In this document: positions 7,729-17,100 of the stretch, piece by piece
How the letters are laid out: each line of letters begins with the position of its first letter
How positions within the stretch are numbered: the stretch's first letter is position 1
Assembly (NCBI GenBank): GCA_943846755.1
Contig: OX044365.1
Span: 2,108,001 to 2,172,000, forward strand
Source: UBA8752 sp002336475
GTDB lineage: Bacteria; Bacteroidota; Bacteroidia; Flavobacteriales_D; Sanyastnellaceae
Length of the DNA: 64,000 nt
Reading direction: 5' to 3'
Translations under genes and position numbers: made by a program
Notes under the pieces: model-generated
What the model was told of the DNA's origin: nothing
Databases searched by the model: none
The model's input: only the letters and a program-made list of their open reading frames with translations

Positions 7729-10548
7729 CTACTCCAGGGTCAGGCAATCGGCACACCACTTGCTTTCTGTGTTGTGCGCAACGGAGTCTTCATCATTGGC
7801 AGGAAGGAGTGCAGAGACCACCTCGCCGAGCCACGTTTTAAGGGCGTCGTCGTGTTCGTGGTTGAGCAGTGAAGTTCCATCCCATTCTAGGGTGAGCAGA
7901 CTGGTGGCATCACCGGCGCCTTTGCGCCCAGCCCGAATGGCGGAACGAATGGCTTGAGCCTCAGGGTGTTTCTCGCGCAACATGGCAGCATAAAGGAGCA
8001 ATTGCAGGGCCTTGCCATGCTTGCCTTTTCGCAGGGTCTCGTCCCAATTTCCCTTGAGTCGCAATTCCCTGCCTTCTACAGCGCCTGTTTTGTAGTCGAC
8101 GACTTGCCAGACTTCGCGCCGTGGGTTTTTGTGGATTTCAACGCGATCTGCCACGCCCTTAAAGGAAATCGAGCGGCCGTCGTCGAGGGTGAACGTCCTA
8201 AAGAGGTCCTCCTCAAGACCGACAAGGGTTACTTCCGTTCCGTCTGACCATTCCCTCAATTCATCTCGGACCCACCTGCCGATCATGGCTGCGGCCATTC
8301 GGAGAACCAGGACGTTCTCTCCCGTATCGGCCTGCGCGCCTTTCTTGGTCGCGGCGAGTGCGGCGACAAGTTTGGGTTTGACCTCGCGAGCCAGGGCTTT
8401 GAGGTCTTGTTTTTGGAGGACCTTTCCCACGGCAGATTGCAGGCCTTCTTCTACAGCTTTGTGGATGACTGTGCCAATGGTACTGGCTTCGAGGTGTTCT
8501 TCTACAGTGTCTGTTTCTCCCAGTCCTAAGACATAGCGATAATGGAACTGGCGCTCACAAGTGAGGGCTTGGTTTAATGCCGATGGGCTGACACCTCTGG
8601 TGAGCATTTCCTCCATGGATTGCTGGGCATCTGCGCTCCACCTTAGGGCGGGGACAGGGGGTGCCGGGTCGGGCAAAGGAGTGGACCACAGTGACTTGTT
8701 GATCGCCACGCCAGATAAGGAAGACTTGGCCCAAGCCTCGAGTTGGCCCAAGAACCGACTGGGTTCTGTACCACTGTCGCCCAAGTCGGCTCCAACGCAG
8801 AGCAAGTGGACTTTGCGCGAACGGTGCAAGAGTCGGTGCAGGTAAGCGGAAAAGATGCCGTCGCGCTCCGGCCTTCCGGGCAGGCCGATGGAACGTTGCA
8901 GGTCCAAGGGCATAAAAGAGGGTGGGGGAGCACCGTCGGGTAGGGTGCCTTCATTGACATCCAACACAAACACTTCGTCGAAATCGAGTCCCCTGCTTTC
9001 GAGCAATCCCATGACCTGCAGGCCCTCTAAAGGTTCGCCGGAAAGATCGACGGCATGCTGTGCCATCCAACGTTGGACGCGGTTCCTTGTTTCTGCGAGG
9101 TTGGGCGGCGTGCCTGTTTTTTCGATGCTGCGTTCATGCAGCGCGACCACGTCTCGAAACCCCATCCAAGTGGCGCTGAGCCAAGGATCTTTGGCCAGGC
9201 TTTTACTGTTGTTGGTCCACCGGGCGGCTTGTGAGAGCACGGCAGTGGTCCCATCGTCTCGGTCGGACAGTGCAGCATCTTGGCCGGCCCACCACGGGCT
9301 GAGCAGGGCTTCGACCTTCGGGAAATCCGCGAAGTCTTGGCGGGTCAGTCTGATGAGGGTCTGTTGGGTGCAGCGCTTGGTGAGGGCACCCAATTGTTCT
9401 GCCGCATCGGGATGAATGGCACGGGTCAGGGGGTGGGCCAAGAGGCCGCGAACCCTGCTGTGGTGCAAACGCCCATTGTCCCCGTGCAGTCCAAAGAGCA
9501 GGTGAAGGAAACTGCGCAATGGGGTGCGGTCCAAGGGAACCCCCATGGTGAGGTTGACTTTGTCAACGCTGGGTGGAATGGACGCCAATACCAATGGTGC
9601 GAGGTCGGCTGAGGGTAAAATGACCGCAACGCGGTCGAGGTCCTTCTGGCCAATAGACTCGAGGTGTTGGCGCACATATTGGGTCTGCATGGTGCGCGAA
9701 CTGCACGTGACCATGTTCCAATCTCGGACCTTGTCTTTTCCAACTCCGGTGACCTCAGCCATCGGGTCAGGGAGGTCCGATTGCCGTTCCTTGCTCACAA
9801 TTTCCCGGACGAACCGTCCTGCCTCCAATCCTTCTCGGACGTAACTGCGGTCGGTGTCCCAGATCCATTCACCCCATCCTGATTGAATCAGCCGGTCCAC
9901 GGTCTTATGCTCTGCCGGTGTAAGGGCATTGGCACCGGCCATCCACACCGGTCCGGAAACATGGCGCAGTGCGCCCTCTTGGGTGGCCATGAGCCGGGCG
10001 AGCATGCCAGAGGTACAGGAGCCGTGTTCTTGAAGGTGCTCATGGAAAGCGGTGTGCAGGGGGTGCAGCGTGTTCCATTGTGCCAAAAACGCCTGTTGGC
10101 CCGCCGTCAAATCAGGACGCCCGAAACTCCAAGCTTCGATGTCTTTGATGTTGCGGAGGTCGCGAAAAACCTGCCGGGGCTCCAGCAGGTGATGGTCCAC
10201 AGCATTGAAATCTGCCATGGCAGCCATGCCCCAGGGCTGAAACCGGTCAAAGGACCCCCATTCAGGCAAGGTGTGCTGCAGCCGCATGCCTTCGGCCACG
10301 TGCTGCAACTCCACAAGGAGCTCCATCTTGCTCGGGACGGTCAACCCGAGTTGTTCTGCGCTCCATTCTCCAAGCGTGGTAATGTGTGGAAGCCAATGGC
10401 CAGGTCCGGCTTCCTGTACCAGGGCTTCTTGGAGTTTGCGGCCGGCTCTGCGTCCGGGAAGAAGGATGGTGATGTCGCCCCATGCTTGCTTCTCCAATGC
10501 ACTGAGCTTGGTGACGATGCGGTCTAGGAAATCGCCCGACCGGATCAT
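7729..10548 (-). CDS. AddB-like PD-(D/E)XK nuclease / helicase-like subunit
   Basis: The 939-residue protein resembles the AddB/RexB partner of helicase-nucleases that process double-strand DNA ends for recombination. The N-terminus has the ILLPGRRAGRKLQ segment seen in Bacteroidota AddB-like proteins. A UvrD-like fold without an obvious Walker A occupies the middle. The C-terminus carries the nuclease motif with VADRVEI, VVDYKTG and the LQLLLYAAML helix. A Cys at ALTCERQF and a C-terminal CADC pair may be remnants of the AddB iron-sulfur site. I chose the ATG at 10548 because it forms an ATGA overlap with the upstream TPR gene. The likely AddA partner is encoded separately at 22502-25783. 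Confidence 0.82.
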   Translation of the reverse strand: MIRSGDFLDRIVTKLSALEKQAWGDITILLPGRRAGRKLQEALVQEAGPGHWLPHITTLGEWSAEQLGLTVPSKMELLVELQHVAEGMRLQHTLPEWGSFDRFQPWGMAAMADFNAVDHHLLEPRQVFRDLRNIKDIEAWSFGRPDLTAGQQAFLAQWNTLHPLHTAFHEHLQEHGSCTSGMLARLMATQEGALRHVSGPVWMAGANALTPAEHKTVDRLIQSGWGEWIWDTDRSYVREGLEAGRFVREIVSKERQSDLPDPMAEVTGVGKDKVRDWNMVTCSSRTMQTQYVRQHLESIGQKDLDRVAVILPSADLAPLVLASIPPSVDKVNLTMGVPLDRTPLRSFLHLLFGLHGDNGRLHHSRVRGLLAHPLTRAIHPDAAEQLGALTKRCTQQTLIRLTRQDFADFPKVEALLSPWWAGQDAALSDRDDGTTAVLSQAARWTNNSKSLAKDPWLSATWMGFRDVVALHERSIEKTGTPPNLAETRNRVQRWMAQHAVDLSGEPLEGLQVMGLLESRGLDFDEVFVLDVNEGTLPDGAPPPSFMPLDLQRSIGLPGRPERDGIFSAYLHRLLHRSRKVHLLCVGADLGDSGTEPSRFLGQLEAWAKSSLSGVAINKSLWSTPLPDPAPPVPALRWSADAQQSMEEMLTRGVSPSALNQALTCERQFHYRYVLGLGETDTVEEHLEASTIGTVIHKAVEEGLQSAVGKVLQKQDLKALAREVKPKLVAALAATKKGAQADTGENVLVLRMAAAMIGRWVRDELREWSDGTEVTLVGLEEDLFRTFTLDDGRSISFKGVADRVEIHKNPRREVWQVVDYKTGAVEGRELRLKGNWDETLRKGKHGKALQLLLYAAMLREKHPEAQAIRSAIRAGRKGAGDATSLLTLEWDGTSLLNHEHDDALKTWLGEVVSALLPANDEDSVAHNTESKWCADCLTLE

Positions 10549-11150
10549 GATCGGAACCCTTTTTTGACGAAGGCCCAGAACGCTTTTCGCTGACCGGGAT
10601 TGGTCCATACTGCGCTCATTTCACGCCACAGTGTCGAAGGGACTTCTGGCCCTGGCTCTGCAATGGCCTCCACTTGTTGTTCAGCGGTTTGGGGAGGGTC
10701 TACCCCGGCGTCCTTGAGGATGCCCATGAGGGTGTCGGCGCGTCGGAATTTTTCTTGTGCCGATTTGCGCATGCCATACTGTTCCTCGAGGAGTCCGAGG
10801 TTGTTGAGTGTGATGGCGTCTTCGGGATCGAGTTCCAGTGCCTTTTTGTAATCGGCAATGGCGCCGTCGACGTCTTTCATGGCCGCTTTGATCCAAGCCC
10901 GAGAGGCATAGCGGTAAGCGCGATCGGGCTCTAAACCAACAGCGCGGTCAAAAGCTTGCAGGGCTTCTTTTGTGCGGCCCAGTTGAAATACGCAGACGGC
11001 ATGATCGTGAATGATGTCCCCATCGGCAGGCACACCGGAACTTTCCCTATCGGCCATGAGGGTGGCGAAGACTTGCTCGGCCTCAGCCCATTTTTTGTCC
11101 GCGTAGAGGGATTCTGCCTTCTTGCGTCTGCGGTTAAAATCTTCGCTCAT
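10545..11150 (-). CDS. Tetratricopeptide repeat protein
   Basis: The 201-residue protein contains three or four TPR motifs between about residues 10 and 135, with the usual W-LG-Y-A-F-A-P spacing. Examples are AVCVFQLGRTKEALQAFDRA and the following DVDGAIADYKKALELDP. No signal peptide is evident, so it is probably cytoplasmic and acts as a protein-interaction scaffold. It is overlapped by 4 bases at both ends (thioredoxin-like gene upstream, AddB-like gene downstream). The partner is unknown. Confidence 0.8.
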   Translation of the reverse strand: MSEDFNRRRKKAESLYADKKWAEAEQVFATLMADRESSGVPADGDIIHDHAVCVFQLGRTKEALQAFDRAVGLEPDRAYRYASRAWIKAAMKDVDGAIADYKKALELDPEDAITLNNLGLLEEQYGMRKSAQEKFRRADTLMGILKDAGVDPPQTAEQQVEAIAEPGPEVPSTLWREMSAVWTNPGQRKAFWAFVKKGFRS

Positions 11151-11710
11151 TTCCCTTGGTGTGTCAGGTTTTCGATGGCTTGCACCATGGATTCGAACTC
11201 GGCTTCCTCAAATAGTCGGGTGAGGAAGGCAATGCGGCCATCCCGGTTGACCACCACGTTGCGCGTGACGCCCGCTTTGGGAAGGGTGACCTTGGCAAAC
11301 AGTGCCCCTCCAGGGTCGAGACATACGGGATACGTAACCCCAGTATCCTCCACAAGACCTGCGACTTTTGGGGCGGGTTCGTCCAAGTCTACCCCCAGCA
11401 ACACGACGCCATCATCTTTGAATGCTTGCCAGACCCTTTGCTCTAAATGGGGCATTTCCTTTCGACATACGCCGCACCAAGAAGCGGTGAACTGCAAGAT
11501 GTATACCGACCCCATCAAGGACTCCTTGGACCATGTTTTGCCGTCGAGATCGGTGAGAGAAAAGTCGGGGATGGGATCACCGACCTGAACTTTGTAGCCT
11601 CGACCGTCTGACTGGGCGGCGATTCCGTTGAAACCACTGTTCCCGAAAACACCGATGAACAGCAGCATGATGGCGGGCCAGTAGGCCATGTTACGGGTTG
11701 TTGTGGTCAT
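11147..11710 (-). CDS. TlpA-like thioredoxin-fold protein, exported
   Basis: The 187-residue product has an N-terminal membrane anchor or signal (PAIMLLFIGVFGNSGF) followed by an AhpC/TSA-Redoxin domain. The sequence VGDPIPDFSLTDLDGKTW starts the fold and the redox motif is WCGVC in FTASWCGVCRKEM. A conserved cis-Pro region sits near LPKAGVTRNVVV. The family reduces disulfides or assists cytochrome c maturation in the periplasm. It heads an overlapping minus-strand operon with the TPR and AddB-like genes, with no clear functional link. Confidence 0.85.
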   Translation of the reverse strand: MTTTTRNMAYWPAIMLLFIGVFGNSGFNGIAAQSDGRGYKVQVGDPIPDFSLTDLDGKTWSKESLMGSVYILQFTASWCGVCRKEMPHLEQRVWQAFKDDGVVLLGVDLDEPAPKVAGLVEDTGVTYPVCLDPGGALFAKVTLPKAGVTRNVVVNRDGRIAFLTRLFEEAEFESMVQAIENLTHQGK

Positions 11711-11747
11711 GGATGGAAGTTCCGAAAATCGCCGGTGTTCAATGCGC

Positions 11748-11755
11748 TAATTTTC
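11748..11755 (+). promoter_or_regulatory. Putative leaderless promoter box for the 91-aa gene
   Basis: TAATTTTC matches TAnnTTTG at five of six defined positions and ends exactly 4 bases before the ATG at 11760. The identical octamer lies 4 bases before the GTG start of the permease gene at 47320. Confidence 0.45.
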
Positions 11756-11759
11756 ACGA

Positions 11760-12035
11760 ATGACTTCCGCATTTTCACCGCAATGGTTCACGACACCCGA
11801 GGGCAGGTCCATATATGCGCTCGAGTCTTCAGAACGGCTGGTCGAACACCAGCAAATGGGTGCGCGTTACATGGTCCATGTATTGGCGGTGAAAACCTAT
11901 CCAGACCGCTTGCACATTGCGGGTTTGTTGCAAGCTGTTGAGGCGGGTTCCTTGGTGCCATTGACACAGGAAGAATATCAGGAAAGGGTAAGCAACATCG
12001 AGCGGTTGGAACGCTTGGGTCCGGGGCCCGAATAG
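11760..12035 (+). CDS. Small conserved-looking protein of unknown function
   Basis: I do not recognise this 91-residue soluble protein. It has no signal peptide or membrane segment. The N-terminal part (SPQWFTTPEGRSIYALESS) looks like beta-strand and turn. The middle is a compact alpha/beta stretch (YMVHVLAVKTYPDRLHIAGL). The C-terminus is a charged helix (QEEYQERVSNIERLERLG). The start is supported by a promoter-like box 4 bases upstream. It sits just ahead of murB on the same strand and may share its transcript. Confidence 0.55.
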   Translation: MTSAFSPQWFTTPEGRSIYALESSERLVEHQQMGARYMVHVLAVKTYPDRLHIAGLLQAVEAGSLVPLTQEEYQERVSNIERLERLGPGPE

Positions 12036-12063
12036 GCACCGCTGCGCGCCGTTTCTTCGCTGG

Positions 12064-13092
12064 GTGCGTATTCTATCTCAAGCATCCCTCGGGGATCTGA
12101 CCACATTTGGATTGCCGGCTCAAGCCGAGCATTTCGCGTCTTGTACTTCGGAAGAGGAGGTCAAAGAGGCCTTGGCCTGGCACCGAGAAAATCAGGGGGA
12201 GCTCCATGTGCTCGGAGGAGGCAGCAATGTGCTGCTCGCCGGTGATTTGTCGGGTTTGGTGCTGCACATGGGAATCGGTGGTGTCAACGAAGTCGGGAGC
12301 ACAGATCAGGGTGTTTTGGTGAGGGTCGGTGCTGGTGTGGGGTGGCACAACTTCGTGATGGATGCGCTGGATCGGGGCTGGTATGGTTTGGAAAACCTGT
12401 CCCTGATTCCTGGAAGCACTGGGGCGGGGCCTATGCAAAATATTGGGGCCTACGGTGTGGAGCTGGAAGAGCGCTTTCACGCTTTGGAGGCGGTGGAGGT
12501 TGCTACAGGAGAGACACACCATTTCACCCATTCTGACTGTGCCTTTGGTTACCGTGAGAGTGTGTTTAAGCGGGTCCTCAGGGGACAATACGTCATCACC
12601 GCCGTGACCTTTGAACTGCTCAAAACCCCGGAGTTGAGGCTGAAATACGGGGCCATCAAATCGGCATTGGCGGCCGCTGGCGTTACGGACCCCACCCCCA
12701 AAGCAGTGTCAGACGCGGTGATCGCCATTCGGAGAAGCAAATTGCCTGACCCCGCTGTGCTCGGCAATGCCGGCAGTTTTTTCAAAAACCCTGTGGTCGA
12801 TGAAGCGCGCCACATCGCATTGGCCAAGAAATTCCCTGAGATGCCGCAATACCCCACTGCCGGCGGAATCAAGCTGGCAGCAGGTTGGTTGATTGACCAA
12901 GCCGGTTGGAAGGGCCACGATCGCGGTACGCATGGTGTCCATGACCGTCAAGCGCTCGTGCTGGTCAACAAGGGAGGCGCAACGGGCGCCGAACTGTTGA
13001 AGCTCGCTGAGGATGTGCAGCAGGACGTGCTGAAGCGCTTTGGAGTGCACCTTGAACGCGAGGTCAATGTGCTTCCCAACGCGGGGCTTTAA
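12064..13092 (+). CDS. murB: UDP-N-acetylenolpyruvoylglucosamine reductase
   Basis: MurB is the FAD-dependent reductase that makes UDP-MurNAc for peptidoglycan. The 342-residue protein is the type I (E. coli-like) form. TTFGLPAQAEHF starts the FAD domain, LGGGSNVLLA binds FAD pyrophosphate, and LENLSLIPGSTGAGPMQNIG covers the flavin and substrate region. The active-site serine is in NAGSFFKNP and the catalytic Glu in HLEREVNVL. The start is GTG at 12064; a weak -7-like box (TTTCTTCG) sits 4 bases before it, as at other starts here. The 3' end converges with the SprF-like gene. Confidence 0.96.
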   Translation: MRILSQASLGDLTTFGLPAQAEHFASCTSEEEVKEALAWHRENQGELHVLGGGSNVLLAGDLSGLVLHMGIGGVNEVGSTDQGVLVRVGAGVGWHNFVMDALDRGWYGLENLSLIPGSTGAGPMQNIGAYGVELEERFHALEAVEVATGETHHFTHSDCAFGYRESVFKRVLRGQYVITAVTFELLKTPELRLKYGAIKSALAAAGVTDPTPKAVSDAVIAIRRSKLPDPAVLGNAGSFFKNPVVDEARHIALAKKFPEMPQYPTAGGIKLAAGWLIDQAGWKGHDRGTHGVHDRQALVLVNKGGATGAELLKLAEDVQQDVLKRFGVHLEREVNVLPNAGL

Positions 13093-13104
13093 AGCTCGGC
13101 CTGC

Positions 13105-14148
13105 TCAGAATTCCGCACAGGGCAGGATGCGGTGTGGCCTCGTGCGCAAATGACTCGGGGTACGCCACACATAACTCAAGGTGATTTCATGGGCACCGTC
13201 TGAAATGCCCCAACCCAGCGTAGACACTGTGATGTCATAGCTGTATCCGACGCGGAAGTTTTCTTCGGTGAGTCCGAGCAGCAGGGAAATGGCATCGTGG
13301 TTTGGTGCACCATCAGGTGCGGACTTCATCAAAATCTGACGATAGGAAACGCCATAGGTGAGGAATGGGCTGTCTATGCTAAACCCAAAATCCATTTGGT
13401 CAAATGCCCCTTGAGAGCGGTATGAGGCGACAACCAAGAAGTCTTGGTCTGCACCGGTGGGTCCGCTCACGTAGGGAATCCGCACTCCTGTGTGTGCGCT
13501 GAACCAGATGGGGACAGGTGCAGTGGTGGCATCGGTCAGGCTTTCCGAAGGGCTGTTCAGGTGTCGGCTGCTCATGCCGAGCCAGAACCGCTTGCTGTAG
13601 ATGACCCCACCGGCGGCCACATCGAAGTAGTTGCGCACCAGTTGGAAGTTCTGCAGGCCTTCCAGAGAACCGGTGGCTCCGGAACCCGCCGTGCCTCGGT
13701 TTATTTGGTCGCCAAAGACCAGGTCGTTCCAGTTCAGCAATCCGCGGCTGCTCCACCCCAGTTGAAGTCCTGGCCTAAAGGAGAGTCTTTCGCCGAGGGG
13801 CACTTCGTAGCTGTACTGAAAACCAAAGGAGCTGGTGCCCAGTCCTCCTGTACCCGCTTCATCGGATGAAAAGACGATGCCGATGCCACTGTTGATTTTG
13901 GGAATGAAAACGTCATAGGAGGCTCCATAAGACACGAAACGACCGGGAATGCCGGGCCATTGGTTCCGGTAATGGAAGCTGAACCTGTTCTCGAGCGTTC
14001 CGCCAGCGAAGGCCGGGTTGAGGTGGGTAGCCGCAGCATAGAATTGCGTGAGCTGCGAATCCTGCGCGCGCGCATTCTGACCGCTTGTGGCGATCAAGAC
14101 CAGACCGAGAACGGCGGCGGCCAACGTTGTATTTCGAATTGCAGTCAT
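13105..14148 (-). CDS. PorP/SprF family type IX secretion outer membrane protein
   Basis: The 347-residue protein has a signal peptide ending in ARAQ, followed by the family hallmark DSQLTQFYAAATHLNPAFAGG and FHYRNQWPGIP. The rest alternates beta-strands ending in a terminal strand typical of outer membrane barrels. PorP/SprF proteins act with type IX secretion and usually accompany one large C-terminal-domain cargo. This gene overlaps the cargo gene at 14145-19067 by 4 bases and lies directly downstream, the same order as sprB-sprF. I infer it is the dedicated surface-attachment or secretion partner of that cargo. Confidence 0.92.
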   Translation of the reverse strand: MTAIRNTTLAAAVLGLVLIATSGQNARAQDSQLTQFYAAATHLNPAFAGGTLENRFSFHYRNQWPGIPGRFVSYGASYDVFIPKINSGIGIVFSSDEAGTGGLGTSSFGFQYSYEVPLGERLSFRPGLQLGWSSRGLLNWNDLVFGDQINRGTAGSGATGSLEGLQNFQLVRNYFDVAAGGVIYSKRFWLGMSSRHLNSPSESLTDATTAPVPIWFSAHTGVRIPYVSGPTGADQDFLVVASYRSQGAFDQMDFGFSIDSPFLTYGVSYRQILMKSAPDGAPNHDAISLLLGLTEENFRVGYSYDITVSTLGWGISDGAHEITLSYVWRTPSHLRTRPHRILPCAEF

Positions 14149-17100
14149 CGTCTAATCAGGGTCACGTCACCAGCTTGCTCCGCTGTGGTTCCATCTAAAA
14201 AGACGGCAGCCACGCGCCACACATACACATCTTGCTTGCAGAGTTTGCCTTGGAAGTATCCATTCCATCCGACGTTGGGGTCAGAGGTGCTGAATATTTG
14301 TTCGCCCCAGCGGTTGTACACCGTGAAGCTGTAGGCAATGGGGTTGCCCCGCAGTTGCGGGAAGAAGACGTCATTGTCCCTCAGGTCATCGTCTCCAAAG
14401 GCCTGTGATCCGCTTCCATCCCCGCCGAAAGTGGGGGTGAATGCAGAGGGGACACCGACACTTCCGCCTTCGAATTCGATGACGCAAGTGTTGCGGTCCG
14501 TGCTGTCCGTGCAAAGTTCGTTTTGGATGGTCAGCGTGATGTTGGGATCTCCCGAGGCGCTGTAGGTATGGGTGACGATGCTGCCGTCCGGAGATTCAAT
14601 CACCGTTCCATCCCCTAAACTCCAAGTGTAGCTCGCGTCACCGTAGTTGAAGTTGGGGGTCAGTTCGACCACATCGCCGACCTCTACGCATTCGTTCGGG
14701 AAGATGCTGAAGCCTGCATTGACCTGTTCGAGGACGGTGACTGTTTGCGACTCTGAAACTGCGCTTCCACCGGGGCCATAGGCTGTGACCCAAACGGTGT
14801 AGATGCCAGGTTCGAAATAGCTAAAGCCAACAGGTTCACCGAGCAGGTCTGTGATGGTCCTTGTGGCTCCTTGTCCAAAGGACCACACCAGGCTGTCCAC
14901 GACACTTTCTGTTGATGGGTAGAACACGGCTTGGAGTGGGGCACAGCTGGTGGTGTCGCCTGTGAAGCTGACCAATGGCGCTGGGGGAACCAAGGTGACT
15001 GCTGCGGTCAAGGAGTCGGTGCAGCCAAAGTTGTCCAAGGTGACTTGAACCAAGTGGGTGCCGTAGGCGTCATCGGTCCATGCAATGCTGCCACCGCTGG
15101 TGTCGTAGGCGCCATTGGCTTCAATGTCCCAAGTTTCGGTGGTGCCCGCAGGGCTTTGGTTCATGTCGATGACATTGGTGACATACGGCGCGTCGAACAC
15201 CACGTCTGGCGTCAGAATAAAGCTGGCTTCGGGTTGTCCCAAGACGACAATTTGGGTGGACACAGCATCACTGCAGCCATTTTCTGGGTGAACCACGTTT
15301 AAGCTCACAGGCAACAGGGCGTTGCTGAGTGGCCCAGAGTTGAGCAACAGGGTATCGGCAACCGGCCCCGTGGGTTCGAACCCGATCAGCGTGTCTCCTC
15401 CAATGACCCAGGTCCATGCACCTCCTGCTGTGCCGATGTCCAGAGGAATGCCAGTGGACAGGTTTTCTAGGGTCACGGCTTCGCCCAAACAGAGGGTGTC
15501 TGGGATCGCGAAGTCAGCAATGGGCAAAGCGGGCACCGACAAGTCCAGCGCATCATAATCGCTGCAACCTTCCGAGATGGCCGTTACAGAGGCGACGGTG
15601 ACGTACCCAGTACCGAGTGGATTGGGGTAGGCGTGGGAGATGGTGTTGACGTTGGTGACCTCCGATGCCGGTGAGAAGGGGTCTCCAAAATCCCATATGA
15701 GGGAGTCCGCTGTTCCAGTGTAGCTAAAGGTGGCCAGTACATCGCACCCGCTCAGTCCTTCGATGACCAACTGGCCTTGGGGCTGGGGTTCCACGTTGAT
15801 GGAGTCAGAAGCTGTTGCTGTGCACCCTGTCAGGGGGTTAGTAACGCTGAGCCCCACGTGATAGGTGGCCGCTGTTCCATTGGATCCTGGGCCGCCTGGT
15901 GCAGCGGTCCACTGGGGTGCAGCGGGGGCGTTCCCAGTAAGGGTTTCAGTGCCAAAAGGCGTATCGATGGTCCAAGTGGCGATGGCCCCATTGGATACCG
16001 CAACGTCGTTTACACCAAAGGCGATGGGTTCACACCCTCCTTCTGGAAGGGTAAAACTGGCTTCTACCTCCTCTTGGACGGTGACTGTGGTCGAGGTTTG
16101 CGCCGAACACCCTTCATCGTTTGTGGCCAGCAACGTGAGCAAGTGTGTGCCGGGAGTCAAAGACAAGAGGGTGTCTGGACTTCCATTCCAAGGGTAGGTG
16201 GTGCCCAAATCAACCTGAAGTGTCCAAGAAGTCGCTCCATCTTCTGGAGTGCCGGAACGTTGCGGATTCACGGGCTCAGGAGCACACAGCGTGTTTTCTG
16301 CCGACAGTGTTGGCGTTGGGGAACCAAAGACCTCAATGGCTGCAGTGGCGCTTCCATCGCAGCCGAATACACTGGTTCCTTGGCCGGTTACGATGTAATT
16401 GCCCGCAATGGTGTAGAGGTGCGCACTGGCTCCTTCTGGGCCAGGATTCCCGCTGTCACCAAAGTCCCAATCGACGGAAAGGGCGTTTTGGTTGGGCACT
16501 GTAAAAGCAAAGGGAGTGCAACCAGCGGCGTCGTTGATTTCGGGCTGGAATTCCGGCCTGACCAATAGCGTTGCGGAAGTGGCGGCATAACACCCATTCA
16601 ACCTGCTGACCTCGAGGTCGATGGTCACGGTATCGGTTAGCAAGTCTGGGTTCTCGAAAGTGTAGGAAAACCCTTCGAAGTCACTGGTGATGGTCCCGTA
16701 GTCTTGGGCAGCACCAGACCAGACATTGTCTACTTCCCAGAACCATTCTCCCTGCGCTCCGAGGTTGAAGGCGTTGCCTTGAAAGCTGAAAGATGTTCCG
16801 CTGCAGACCTCACCTCCTACGGTCTGGACAAACGGCGCAGGCGCGACCGATACAGTGACGGTTTCAGTGTCCGTGCAGGTGCCTATGCCCGCTTCCACGA
16901 GCACGGTGTAGTGCACAGTGTCTTCCCCATTGTTGGGGGGCCAGGTGTGCGTGCCATCGGAATCAAGTTGGTTCGTTGATCCGTGACCGAAATACCAATT
17001 CAGTGCATTGTCTGAAATGGTACCTGTGGTATCTGTCGCTGAAAAAGGGAGGACCAACGGGCTGCAACCGATGGTGTCTGTGGCAGCCCATGCAATGGAA

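Noticed and set aside
9883..10527. Plus-strand 214-residue open frame opposite the AddB-like gene
   Set aside because: It is antisense to conserved AddB-like sequence and shows no domain or signal.
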